NCBI GenBank assembly: GCA_051294375.1
Contig: CM119265.1
Span: 10,930,379-10,994,378 of the forward strand
Direction of reading: 5' to 3'
Length of the DNA stretch: 64,000 nucleotides
From: Paraspadella gotoi
Taxonomy: Eukaryota > Chaetognatha
Position numbers and translations under genes: made by a program. Shown here piece by piece: positions 38,127 through 52,378 of this stretch. Numbering within the stretch: the stretch's first letter is position 1; every line of letters starts with the position of its first letter. The notes under the pieces were generated by a model, which saw only the letters and a program-made list of their open reading frames with translations, did no database searches and was not told the DNA's origin.

Positions 38127-41100
38127 CCAAATCGTTTTCGGACGAATCAGCAGAAAGAAATCAAAAGGCAGCAGCAGAAACAGCAGGAGAAAAGAGAAAA
38201 AAGAATAAGCCCCTGCAGAGACTCGTTTTTTCCCTATGAATCAGTGACGAGGGAAAAGAGAGAGGGAGAGAGACATGTGGTCTTTTCATACAATTGAAAC
38301 ATTCTTTGAAATATTTTCCTCTTCATTGATAGGGAAGCCAGGGACTCTGGGAGTGAATAAACGGGACTGTGAGATTCTTGATTGAAAGCTTGCAGGGACC
38401 TGCTATGTCATTATCTTGTTAGAGTGATGGAGGCCTTAAACCACCAAAGCCTGTCCAAAGTCAGGGGCAAGATAGCTTATTTATTAAATGAATGGATAAT
38501 TTTTATATTGGTTGTACCAATTTCATGTAATTAAAAGAGAAAAGAGAGAGAGAAAGAAATATAAAAATAAAATAGAGAAAATTTGTTTGTTTTGATAAAA
38601 CGTAAACAAAACATATTTAATAACTGTTCAGACTCAATTTTAAGCACATCGATGATGAGAAGCTGTATATAAATCTTCAGCTTTATACACCCAAATTTAA
38701 TCATAAAAAAGGCGATCTATAATTTGGAACGCCGACGTGTAATAGTAATTGATTGATTGATGTAATAGTAATTGATTGATTAATGTAATAGAAATTGATT
38801 GATGTAATATAAATTGATAGATGTAATAATAATTAATTGATTGATGTATTAGTAATTGATTGATTGTTGTAATAGTAATTGATTAATTGATGTAATAATA
38901 ATTGATTGATTGATATAATAGTAATTGATTATTGATGCGATGATAACCAAATATTGATGCGATGATAACCAAAGGATTGATGCGATGATAACCAAATGAT
39001 GGATGCGATGATAGTCATTCATTGATGCGATGATAATCATGGACGCGATAATAGTCATTCATTGTAAATAAAAATAAACAAATTTGTGTATGAGTGAGAC
39101 AGAGAGATAGAGAGATGCTGGACAGTCGCTGCAGAGCGAACTCGTTTTTAGACGAATCAAAAGCAGCTGCGACATAAAGAGAGAGAGCGACATATAATTA
39201 AAAGAGAGAAACTGGACAGTCGCTGCAGCGCTGAACTCGTCTATATACAGAAGGCTTCATATTATAAAATGTAGTACCTCTTTTTTGTGACCAGAATCTG
39301 TTCCCACCAAACTACCCAATCGAATTTAATGAAATTTTACATTTAGAATGCTAATGACTATATAAATGGAACTATCGAGGCGAATTTTGATATTCAACCC
39401 CTGACAGGAGATACAGGGCCCTGGGGCTGGACCCCTGGGGGGCCAAAAAATGCTAAAAATTTTTTTTTCCCCAAAATTTTTTTAGTAGCATCAGGTGCAT
39501 TGACGTTTTAAACATAAGAAAAAAAACATTTTAGAACTAAAATTGATAAGTTTGCAATAATTAAGCATGGTTGAAGATGCATGGTTCATCGTTTTACTTC
39601 TAATTTTCCCAAATTATTCCAAATCTGACTTTAATTGCTGATGTTCATGAAGCTAAAAATTAAGGTAAATGAATAATTTTGAGGTAATAAATACGTTTTT
39701 GTGGAATAGTAAACGTCTGTGCAACTGTTTAAAACAAAAATAATAAAAATTTTTTAAAAAATTTTTTGACCATTTGTGGCCCTCAGGGGCTGCCCCCTCA
39801 GGGCCCCTTATCTCAGCTTAAGGGTGGAATGTAAAAAATCGCCTCGATAGTTCCATTTGTATCACTACTGGTACTCCGCATACAAAATTTCATTAAATTC
39901 TATTCAGTAGTTTTCTCAGAACGTGTTCTGGTCACAAAAAAGGGGTACTGTGGCGGTATATTCACACCGCCTCATGTCCACCATCCTTCAGCCAAATCCA
40001 TTGGCTCAGAGGGGGAACACACCATCCCGGGCGTAGTGTTCCATCCACAGTCCTAACGACTTCCCTCTGCGTTGGCAAAGCGAGACCGTCCTAGGGTAAC
40101 CGCGCCAGTGACTGGAGGCGTCACTGAGGGTCGGAAGCCCCCAAAGCCAACAGTGAGATGCCCCATCCCAATGGGCATCACAGGCAACCCGGCTGTTGCC
40201 ATAGTACCACATTTTATAATATGAAGCCTTCTGTATATAAAAATTGTTTTGTAAATAAAACAAACAGTGTAGGAATATGAAACATAACAATTTAAAAGAC
40301 CTTAATGATGAGAAGCCATATCTAAATTTTCAGCTTCCTATGGTTACACACTTGAGCTATTTTCAATGTTAAAACAGCGTGAAGGTCAAAAGAAGCTGAA
40401 ACGAATTAACATTTCTCCCAAGTCGGGCATTCGCCCGTCTGGCGAGATAAAAAAACAACTTTCGACTCGCGCCAAAATCTCGTCAAAGTTTTGCCACTCA
40501 CCGGTGGACGTGTCAAATATCCTGATGAGAGTGCCCTTTTCCGAGGCCGTAGCGATCTGGGATCCCTGAGGGTTAAGGGCTAACGAGGCCAGGTTCGCCT
40601 CATGGGCCGAGATGGCCACTGGAGGCCTCTCGGTCGAGGCCAGATCGACGATCAGCACTTGACCTACTTTGCGACCTTTAAACAAAATGTTACTATCAGA
40701 AATTGTACTTGATTACGTCTAGTATGTTTTTTAGTCAGTTTTCAAAAATATAGTACTTAATTTTCTTTTGTTTTTCATTATCACAGAAACTAAAAATTAA
40801 AAACGAATTTCCAATACGAAAACCTGGAAAGGCGAGAAGAGAAGTGTTGCTGTTGGGGCAGAGGACGCAAAGACCCTTGGGGTTGTGGGCCGCGCTCTCG
40901 AACACGTGCAGTTGCTGCGGGGTTTGAATGAAGGTGTAGACCTGCGCCAAGAAAAAAAGGCAATGGGAGAAGCGGAGAAAGTGACAGGATTTCGGCAAAT
41001 ATTTGAACAACAAAACCTTTTTAAGCGAACAAGTGAAAAAATCAATCGTACTTTAATGAGCGAATCCAAGATGACGACGATTCTGTCGCGACGAAGCCTG

Positions 41101-43922
41101 ACTCCGCGGACGTCGCAAGAAAAGTCGAGATCGATCACCTTAAGTTATAAGACACAAAGTTGATCGAAAAATGAAACAAATTCTTTTATCGACGGGACGG
41201 GAGGGAAAAATGTCTCACCGGTCGCTTCTTGAGGTCGTCCCAAATCATCACCTTCGACGAGGGAAACTTGGGGCTCTTTCCTCCGCCGACGAGGGCGAGG
41301 TAGTTGCAGCGAAACAGCATCTCCACGTTTCCTGCGCGAAACCGAAAAAGGAAAGAAAATTCAGCCATCGCGACCAATGGTTTGTTAAAAAGGCCCAAAA
41401 TGCCAAGGGTCTTTTCAAAAAACCGGCTTAAGGCCAGGGTATTTTTAAAAATTGGGCCTTTTCGAAATGCGCAATAAGTTAAATATAATTAAAGGCTATC
41501 TAAAATTTTGAAAAAATAGACATGGTTTCTCAAAATAATATTTTTTTCACATAATTAGTCCACGAAGAACATTTAATTTTTTTTTTGGGGGGGGGTACTT
41601 TTACTTTCGCCGACCTGGGTTAGGGCGGGGTTAGAGATAAGGGGTAAACTTAAGCCAAATTTTTTTCTTAAATAGGTAAGACAATTTTTTGGTTTACCGA
41701 GTAATTTTTAATTGAGGAAAGGAGCTTTAAAACTAAGAGATAACTGACAAACTTATGATCTAATTTGCTAAGATTTAAAAGGGAAATATTATTTTTAATA
41801 ATTTAAAACCAAATAATATTAAATTAAATTTAAAATTAAAAAAATAACAAAATAGGATATTTTTCGGTATTAATTTTTAAACAAAATCTTTATCAAATAT
41901 AAAACTTTAATTTTCTCAACATTGAAATTCAATTAGTTTTAGCCCAAATATTTTTAGAATAATTTTAATAAAAGGCAAAATAATTTTGTAAAAAAAATTA
42001 ATAATTAAAAATATTTATTGAGATTTAACCAAATTTGGTGACAGGGGTTGGAGTCCATTATATACTAGGTATATAATATATAGTTGTTTTTAATTAAGAT
42101 AAACATTTTTCAGAATGTTCAAAAATGTCATTTTAAATTTTAAGTTAAAATCTTTGTTAATAATGAAAAAATAGAAGGAAAACTTTTTTGGATTTTTTTA
42201 TTTGAAAATCTATTTAGAGAGAAAAAAAAATTTAACAATGTTTTTATTATGATTAAACATACATGTTTCGACTTAATTTGCAAGTCTTTATCAGTGCTTA
42301 TTTAGTTTTGATAGTACATATTTTTTTGTTTCACAAGTAAACAGTGAGAGGGATGGAGGGAAAAAGAGAGAGAAATAAATGTTTCCAACAAAGAGTTAAA
42401 AAAATGACAGTGGTCAGTTTTGAGGACAGGGTAAGTTTGAGCAGAGAGAAAGAAGATGTATAAGATGTATAATGTATTGATCTAATTGTTGACCTCTGCA
42501 TCTCTCTCTCTCTCTGCCAAATTTTAATTTCTTTTCCTCACCACCTTCTCTCTCTCTGCTCAAACTTACCCTGTCCTCAAAACTGACCACTGTCCTTTTT
42601 TGATTTTTTTGTTAGAAACTTTTATTTCTCTCTCTCTCTCTCTCTCTCTTTCCCTCCATCCTTCTCACTGTTTACTTGTGAAACAAAAAATTATGTATTA
42701 TCAAAAATAAATAAGCACTGATGAAGATTTGCAAATTAAGTCGAAATCATAATAATAATTTAATCATAATAAAAGTCGTTGTTGTTCAAGAAATTCTTTT
42801 TCTCTCTAAATCTTAAAAACACAACGAAAGAAAGAAAACACAATATTTGAAAATTATATCCATAGGATATTTACTTTCTATATTGAGCTCGAATTTTTTA
42901 ATATAATCAGCTTGGGAGGTATTGAGTAATCCATATCATATTCTGCAAAGAATTCTAGTAAGCTTTGCCATTCTTTATAAGATACAAAATAATTTTGGGC
43001 GACTTGAGTCTTGGGTACATTGTTACATCATCTTTGATCGAGGTTTTAATCTTGTCAATCATATCATTGCAAATCTCTTTAAATGTATGCATCCTCATTG
43101 TTATTACTAATTTCTTTATTATCTGTTAATTAATGAATTAATTTATTAATATCAATGAATTAATGTCTTCCTTAATAATTTTATTGGTTCTGGTTCTGGT
43201 AGTAGCCAAGTAGATTACAGACTTAATGCCATGCTACTATTGATAATCATGTTTCATACCATCTGGGAAAGTATTTTTGGGCTTAAAATATAGTAATAAC
43301 AAATTGAAAATATAGTTGATAACAAAATTAAAACAAAAAGAAAATATATTGTTTTATTTACTTTAAAAATAAATATAAGCAAAATATTTTGATTCCAAAA
43401 TTGCCTATCTTAATTAAGAAAAATCATTTCTTTACCTAGGCAATTTCAGAAACACTTTGCTCAGTTAATCAGGCAAAATATTACCCAAGTTCACCCTTTA
43501 GTTAGGGAGGGGTTAGGGTTAAAGGTGGTTTAAAAGGGGGTTAGGGGTGGTTAGGGTTAAGAGGGTTTAGGGTTAGGGTAATTAGGTAATATTTAAAAAA
43601 AAATTTTTTAAATAAGTATTTTAAGTATTTTTTCAAAAGCCCCTAAAACCACGGTCGGCGATAGTAAAATTTACCCTTTTTTTTAGACTCCGAAAAAATT
43701 GTTAAAAAGGTCCGGATCTTTTTAAATGGGAAAATAACTCGTCTTAGACCCACCGATTCCGCCAGGTTCGGGAAAGTCGTGTCTCTCTTTTTCCTTGAGC
43801 GGATCGGAATTATAGACGCGGAAGCCGTTGGTCATCCCACAGGCGAAGCAGCCCTGGTCCTGATTGAACCCGGCGTAGAGAAGCCCGTTGCCGAGCTCGT
43901 CGGTGGATGCTGCCACGTTCAT
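22802..43922 (-). CDS. WDR45B: WD-repeat phosphoinositide-binding protein WIPI3/WDR45B (complete)
   Basis: WIPI3 is an Atg18-family seven-bladed beta-propeller that binds PI3P and PI(3,5)P2 and works in phagophore formation. Eight coding exons rebuild 351 residues (human about 344): 43922-43754, 41331-41219, 41138-41052, 40941-40824, 40675-40502, 23333-23240, 23161-23038, 22978-22802. All phases agree. Signatures include [20 protein letters not shown] at the start, [43 protein letters not shown], the lipid-binding ELRRG motif, NIYCINF, and ADGSYYKF at the end. The short N-terminus and GFNQD/CGM wording favour WIPI3 over WIPI4. Two oddities: a 17.2 kb intron (23334-40501) holds a whole gene on the other strand, and the last intron (22979-23037, 59 bp) starts with GC instead of GT. 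Confidence 0.97.
22979..23037 (-). other. GC-AG mini-intron of WDR45B
   Basis: The donor reads CAG/GCAAGG and the acceptor CTTTCCAG. The 59 bp length equals 19 codons plus 2 bases, so retention shifts the frame. Splicing it out joins KFQ to VPSGS exactly as in the family. GC donors are a known minor class, normally with a strong surrounding consensus, as here. Confidence 0.9.
23602..23677 (-). repeat. Short tRNA-like repeat, copy 1
   Basis: Its reverse complement closely matches 30776-30851. Shared words are CCAAAGGTCCGGAAACG, ATCCCG, CATTCTT and GATTAAATCGATGTA. The AAAGGTCC...ATCCCG core resembles the 3' half of a tRNA. A second SINE-like family is the likely reading. Confidence 0.55.
24850..25100. 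repeat. Half of a fold-back repeat
   Basis: Shares with 42260-42450 the order of words ACATGTTTCGACT, AAGTCTT or GAGTCTT, GTTTCCAAC, and a GACAGT/GTCAGTTTT block followed by GACAGG. It looks like a single diverged arm of the hairpin element at 42240-42780. Confidence 0.5.
26285..26965. repeat. 18 bp minisatellite (TTTGGTCAACTGGCATAA)
   Basis: Roughly 35 head-to-tail units. Three sub-blocks differ at the central word: CTGACATAA at the left, AAAGGCATAA in the middle, and CTGGCATAA at the right. This shows local expansion of variant units. The apparent reading frames across it (repeats of VDQIM) are periodicity artefacts. The array ends in short TCAA repeats. Confidence 0.95.
27842..28153 (+). 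CDS. Hypothetical 103-codon open frame inside a repeat-bounded region
   Basis: I do not recognise this frame. It starts [19 protein letters not shown] and is less AT-rich than its surroundings. It contains [12 protein letters not shown] and [14 protein letters not shown] and ends PCPTTQLLT. No signal peptide, membrane span or known motif is evident. Position between inverted repeats suggests part of a mobile element or a captured gene fragment. It could also be a retro-copied exon, because no intron interrupts it. Evidence for translation is only frame length and composition. Confidence 0.3.
   Translation: MTLIRTIVNKAISGLKTAFSNFYAPSAATVLGLEPGLRIFHASIVVYGRPLASHRVVTKLRLNPVPSGHELMALLNEQPGQTERCYDYWQGGFRPCPTTQLLT
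28422..28794 (+). mobile_element. Possible solo LTR
   Basis: The segment begins TGTCACC and ends CCTTACA. It is richer in GC than its flanks and contains a TATAAAG word (about 28654) followed 40 to 50 bp later by AATAAA (28698). This is the usual promoter, R region, poly(A) order of a long terminal repeat. A clear flanking duplication is not seen and no internal retroelement domains accompany it, so the assignment is tentative. Confidence 0.35.
30776..30851 (+). repeat. Short tRNA-like repeat, copy 2
   Basis: Inverted partner of 23602-23677 in the same intron. Upstream sequence here extends the resemblance to a tRNA body (TTAGCTTGCATTG, then GTCGTAGACC, then AAAGGTCC and CGAATCCCG). Confidence 0.55.
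31466..31472 (+). promoter_or_regulatory. TATA box of the His-rich chitin-binding gene
   Basis: TATAAAA stands 113 bp upstream of the start codon at 31579 in a locally GC-richer stretch. Transcription would be expected to begin about 30 bp downstream, near 31497, leaving a 5' leader of roughly 80 bp. A sharp TATA promoter suits a strongly, developmentally expressed structural gene; that last point is inference. Confidence 0.65.
31579..36975 (+). CDS. Large secreted His-rich precursor with C-terminal chitin-binding (CBM14) domain
   Basis: Ten exons: 31579-31708, 31811-32263, 32328-32387, 32448-32516, 32793-32936, about 33128 or 33142-33538, 33706-33791, 33853-36543, 36691-36776, 36883-36975, for about 1400 residues. 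A signal peptide ([20 protein letters not shown]) is followed by exons 2-5 packed with His and Asp/Glu. A basic Ser/Tyr/Arg-rich body comes next, then a six-Cys peritrophin-A domain ([11 protein letters not shown] to SKRSGC). KR-type cleavage sites occur after HHKR, RVKR, RKKR and RGKR, each followed by Ala or Ser. A DRG-F-R-W/Y-R-F-SY-Y motif occurs twice (about 34520 and 34825). Likely a metal-binding cuticle or mouthpart matrix precursor; this is inferred. The exon 6 acceptor is unsure: the best-looking AG (33127) breaks the frame, while 33141 keeps it. No named homologue recognised. Confidence 0.85.
32583..32776 (+). mobile_element. 285 bp interspersed repeat inside intron 4 of the His-rich gene
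   Basis: 5'-shortened copy of the family at 46521-46801. It fills most of the 276 bp intron, and its fixed 3' end lies only 16 bp before exon 5 at 32793. The acceptor polypyrimidine region and AG (GTTTGCAG) are thus just outside the element. Confidence 0.85.
37138..37143 (+). terminator. Poly(A) signal of the His-rich chitin-binding gene
   Basis: AATAAA lies 163 bp after the stop codon, with a second AATAAA near 37152. No other gene on this strand is close, so it probably ends this transcript. Confidence 0.6.
37680..38010. repeat. Purine minisatellite (GAAAGGAAAGAAAGAATA type)
   Basis: About 18 bp units, all A and G apart from one T per unit. A second array with the same unit and the same header sequence is at 53998-54215. 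The long Phe/Ser/Leu-rich minus-strand frames here are artefacts of the base bias. Confidence 0.92.
38279..38524 (+). mobile_element. 285 bp interspersed repeat with ATGT target duplication
   Basis: Flanked by ATGT at 38275-38278 and 38525-38528. The sequence without the insertion is present at about 54902-54942, where GAGAGAGACATGT runs directly into AATTAAAAGAG. Compared with 46521-46801 the 5' end is shorter while the 3' end is the same, as expected for a truncated reverse-transcribed insertion. Confidence 0.85.
39248..40233. mobile_element. MITE family 1, long copy with a further insertion
   Basis: Terminal inverted repeats begin CAGAAGGCTTCATATTATAA and continue into GGTACC-like and TTTTTTGTGACCAGAA words. 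TA flanks both ends (39246-39247 and 40234-40235). Relative to the 47944 copy it carries about 255 extra bases at 39947-40204, bounded by GTAC. A GC-rich sequence with CCCCTGGGG/CCCCTCAGGG words occurs symmetrically near both ends. No coding capacity recognised. Tc1/mariner-like non-autonomous element by inference. Confidence 0.85.
41332..43753 (-). other. Intron 1 of WDR45B
   Basis: GT-AG intron. Besides the long hairpin at 42240-42780 it contains degenerate GGGTTAGGG-type stretches (41617-41660 and 43502-43585) and a short poly(G) at about 41586. Elsewhere it is AT-rich without exons. Confidence 0.75.
42240..42780. repeat. Fold-back palindrome with about 215 bp arms
   Basis: The left arm (about 42240-42450) and right arm (about 42555-42778) are inverted copies. 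Matching words include ACTTACCCTGTCCTCAAAAC, TGACCACTGTC, CCCTCCATCC, CACTGTTTACTTGTGAAAC, and AAGTCGAAA at the tips. The spacer is about 100 bp. It lies within WDR45B intron 1, so the pre-mRNA could form a long hairpin. A fold-back DNA element is the likely origin. Confidence 0.85.
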
Positions 43923-44623
43923 CGCGCCCAAGGGTTGGAATAAAAGAAATTGTAAAGAGCGAATGCGCGTCAATAAGGAGACGTCGCTTTTTGGTTTTTT
44001 TATATGTATTTATTATAGCATTCAGCTTCTTGAGGTCTCAAGTTTTCTTTTTGTCTTTTTTTAATTTTTTTTAATAAAAACGCATTAAACTCAGCGTCTT
44101 CGTCGTGGTCGAAGGCCTCGATTTTCCAGTAGTGAAGCAACAAAAAAAATTCATCTACGAAGCGAAAAAAAATAATGATTTAATTATAAATATTTTGACC
44201 GAAGGTAAAACTGTGATACCCAATAGGAAAGAGAAACATTGAAAGCATAAGCCACTTAAAAAGCAAAGGAGGAAACGAATTCACACGAATTCAATTAATC
44301 ACTTGAACAAAGTTTTTAAAAAATGTCATTTGAAAAATCGACAAAAAAATTTCGACTTTCTAACATCAAAAATACTGATGCGATAAAAGGAAAATGGAAG
44401 CAAATCTGACCCTGCAAACTTCACAAGATCACTAGCTTATTATTGAGATACAATAAACGCCTACAGATGGTTCCAAAAATATTTCCTACATGGTAATACT
44501 ACAAAATTGGGTATAATTTCATTAGATTACTAATGATTAAAGGACAAGCGAAAAGTGTAAAGCTTTGTTCCAGAGTTCGATTCTGACAAAAGGTCAAGAC
44601 AGAGTAAAAAGACAAAAGCGCAA
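43923..44623. promoter_or_regulatory. Gap between the copine 3' end and the WDR45B start
   Basis: About 700 bp between two genes on the minus strand. It should contain the WDR45B promoter or a 5' non-coding exon, and the copine 3' UTR. A minus-strand AATAAA (TTTATT at 44007-44012) is present but far from the copine stop. No TATA element could be assigned. Confidence 0.4.
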
Positions 44624-49693
<5,070 letters not shown>

Positions 49694-50781
49694 CCTTTTT
49701 TTTCTTCTCGTTCGGCTGGGGGATGAGGATGAGAAACTTGGCCAAATGTTGGCCTCGGAGAAGGGGGGGTGGGTGTCGCGATATGGTTGACTATAACTGA
49801 TCGGTTTAACTTTTTTAACGAGCTGGAGAAGCTGTTTACCAACACGTTGGAAGTGTATCTGTTCTTAACGTCTTCATTTTCAAGAATTTAAAAACTAATC
49901 GTATCTCAATGAACGAAATTCAAAATTCATCTCTTTTTGTGACATTTTAACATTAGGAGAGCTAAAAATTTCGTCACGTATGCCTGAAACACTATAAATA
50001 CCAATAGGAATTACGAAGTGCTAGGCAATTATCGAATCGTAAGGTCAACACCTGGATTCGGTAAAATTTTAATATTAACAAATACTTACGATCAAAACCA
50101 AGAAGGCACAATAACAAACACTTGTAAATAGGGACGAAATAAGATACGCATTGACTAAATAGTATAGTAGCTTTGGTGAATGAAAATATGAGGTGAATTA
50201 TCACATTAGGCTTGGGCCGCTTAAGGCGCATAGAAAATGTATATAAAAATAAATATAAATATTTTGACTCTAGAGAAGGTTCAGAAAAAAATGTCACTTG
50301 TTATTCTAATTTAAAATTTTTAAAGCGAAATGTTTTAGATAAAAAATCTGTGAGAAATTATAAAATTAATCTAAAAATTAAAGAATAATGATAATTATTT
50401 GTGATATTGGACAATGGAAGAACACTTGTGGTTCAATCACTAAATACGCCTGGACTATAAATATGACTATTGACTAGTGTGCAAATGATTGGTGCGAAAA
50501 TGAAAGGAAGGCATGGTAAGTCGCATTCGATAACATCATAAACCGACATAATTTCCCGTGAGAGTAAGACGGCGTAAAGTCGGCGTGAATATATTTTTTT
50601 TTTGGCAAGGGTTTTTTGTTTACGAGTTTTTAATTTTGGACGGAATTAAGTTTTTTTTCACTGGTTTGTCCCGAAACCTTTTGAATATTCGAATTTTTCG
50701 AATATAATGTTTCTCAGTAAATTTGAGAATTTCGCGAGGTTTTTTTCCCCGCGTCCTCCCTCCATCTGATCCCCGCTTGGG
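49694..50781. promoter_or_regulatory. Upstream region of the copine and 3' flank of FAIM
   Basis: About 1.1 kb between the copine start codon and the FAIM stop codon, both genes being on the minus strand. It should hold the copine promoter. Bases 50530-50780 are pyrimidine-rich with a run of T near 50590. No core promoter motif is certain and nothing else is recognisable. Confidence 0.4.
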
Positions 50782-51603
50782 TCACTCGTAAGATTCGGGG
50801 ATTTCTCGATCGTCGACGACGAGAGTGTGAATGATTCCCTCTCGTCGATTTCCGCTGCTCACCGCCTGAATGTAAGCTGCGTGTGATCCCACGCCGAAAT
50901 GAGTCTCCGTGCCAGAGTCTGAACCGGGCAGAAAAATAAATACATGTACTATGTAATATGTATAGTATTGTATACTAAACAATTAATATGTATTTAAACG
51001 GTCACGGTAAAAAAACTGACCTGTGAACTCGCCGGCCGTTTCCACCCTTTCGCCGTTGACCCAAACGTCCAAAGTGTCCTTCTCCATTGCGACGCGAAAC
51101 TGGACTCCTTCGAGGGTCACGTGCCACGCTTTCATCGCTTTGCTCTGAAAAAATTAACAAAACGGGATCATCACGGGATCGTCACGTTTTTCTAATTCAA
51201 GAAGAAGAACGAACCTGCGTCTCGACGAACTTTTTAAGAGTCTTGTCGTTGACGATCAACGAGTATCCGTAGGTGAAACCGCTAACGCTCTCGATGAGGA
51301 TCTTGCCCTTGGCGTTGCTCGTCCCGAAGTGGAAAGTCTCTTCACCCACGAGTTTAAACATCCAATTTTTGCGAAGAACCTTCGAAGAAGGAAAGGTGGG
51401 GGGGGGGCGAAGTGAGGCGAGAGGTTTGACTAGTAAACGGAGAGGTTAACTGGAGCCCGACAACACAATCGACCAACCTCGATGCCGTCGACGTGAATGA
51501 CCCTTTTGCCCGTCGTCGTCCCGTGTTCGAACTGAATCACGTGAATTCCGTCGGGCAGCGCCACTTCCCATGTCCCCACCAGATCGTCGGGGTTCAGATT
51601 CAT
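50782..51603 (-). CDS. FAIM: Fas apoptotic inhibitory molecule 1 (complete)
   Basis: FAIM1 is a small cytosolic beta-sandwich protein that protects cells from death signals and protein aggregation. Four exons, 51603-51478, 51379-51215, 51144-51021 and 50918-50782, join in phase to 183 residues (human short form 179). Strong family words are TWEVALPDGIHVIQFEHGTT, GKRVIHVDG, NWMFKLVGEETFHFG, WVNGERVETAGEFTDSGTET, and the C-terminal EGIIHTLVVDDREIPE. The start MNLNPDDLVGTW fits the family N-terminus. Introns are 74 to 102 bp. Nothing is missing or broken. Confidence 0.97.
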
Positions 51604-52378
51604 TCTTTATTATTATTACTATTATTTCTCGATATTATTTTTAAGTTTTTTTCTCCCTTTTTCCTCAATCAGTTTTTTGACATGCTCGCTTTAAGTTTCA
51701 GTCGGAAGAGTCATGTTTTTTAGGTTACCCTCACCTTATGCAATATGCATTCCTACAAAAAAGGCACGATATCGATAAACTGAATTTCAAACAAGGAAGA
51801 CCTGGGAGAAGAAAGTTCACCCAGTGTAACCTTAAGTTAACAAAGTAAAACGTTTGAAAAAGTTATGAAAAAAAATATTCTTAGTAATTATTTTTCCTTT
51901 TGACATAGAAATTAATTAGTACTATTTATAAAGACAATACCAAAAAAAATTTTTTAAATCTATACCGGACTCGCGTTATATTCGAAATAAATACTGGACA
52001 AATGAGAATCATTTCCTTATATTCTCAATTAATAATTTTCCAATAAATTTAACAAACAACATTGAAAACGCCAAAGAAGGCGAGAAAAAAATTCATCAGA
52101 GAGCCATAAATAAACATTGAGAAGCAAATCCCATGAAAGAATGAACAAATAAACGAGGAAGGAAGGTCACTTGAAAAAACTTGGGAGAAAAAGAGGGAAT
52201 GAAGACAATTCACAAAATTGTGGAAGCATCTTGGCAGGACAAAAAGACTTGCTTGTCACGCTGACTGCATTTTTTTTACAACAACGACACTGCTGTTAGA
52301 TATTTAGTACGAAGTTACTGCTAATCTACTCTTTGGGCGTAAAAGAAAGGCCCACAGAACCTTTTCTTCGCGTCATAT
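51604..52378. other. FAIM upstream region and 3' flank of the multi-span protein gene
   Basis: About 775 bp, AT-rich, with no further exon visible. It should carry the FAIM promoter and the 3' UTR of the neighbouring minus-strand gene. No reliable motif could be assigned. Confidence 0.4.

Larger units (their letters stand above)
37144..40260. mobile_element. Composite repeat block with nested insertions
   Basis: From 37565 the order is: header (CATAAGGATCGTCGCAAT, then GGATTGACGACAAATTTT), a purine minisatellite (37680-38010), GA microsatellite (38068-38125), a CAGCAGCAG segment, a nested 285 bp repeat (38279-38524), an AGAAGCTGTATATAAA segment, a TAATAGTAATTGATTGATTG array (38740-38935), and a 22 bp minisatellite (38935-39065). 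CGCTGCAGAGCGAACTCGT words follow, then a nested MITE (39248-40233). Partial versions recur at 53940-55165 and 56040-56610. No protein domain was found in it. Confidence 0.6.

Noticed and set aside
37667-38130. Long Phe/Leu/Ser-rich minus-strand frames
   Set aside because: They are the translation of a purine minisatellite and GA microsatellite read on the pyrimidine strand. The same artefact occurs at 10301-10576, 18221-18483 and 53950-54282.
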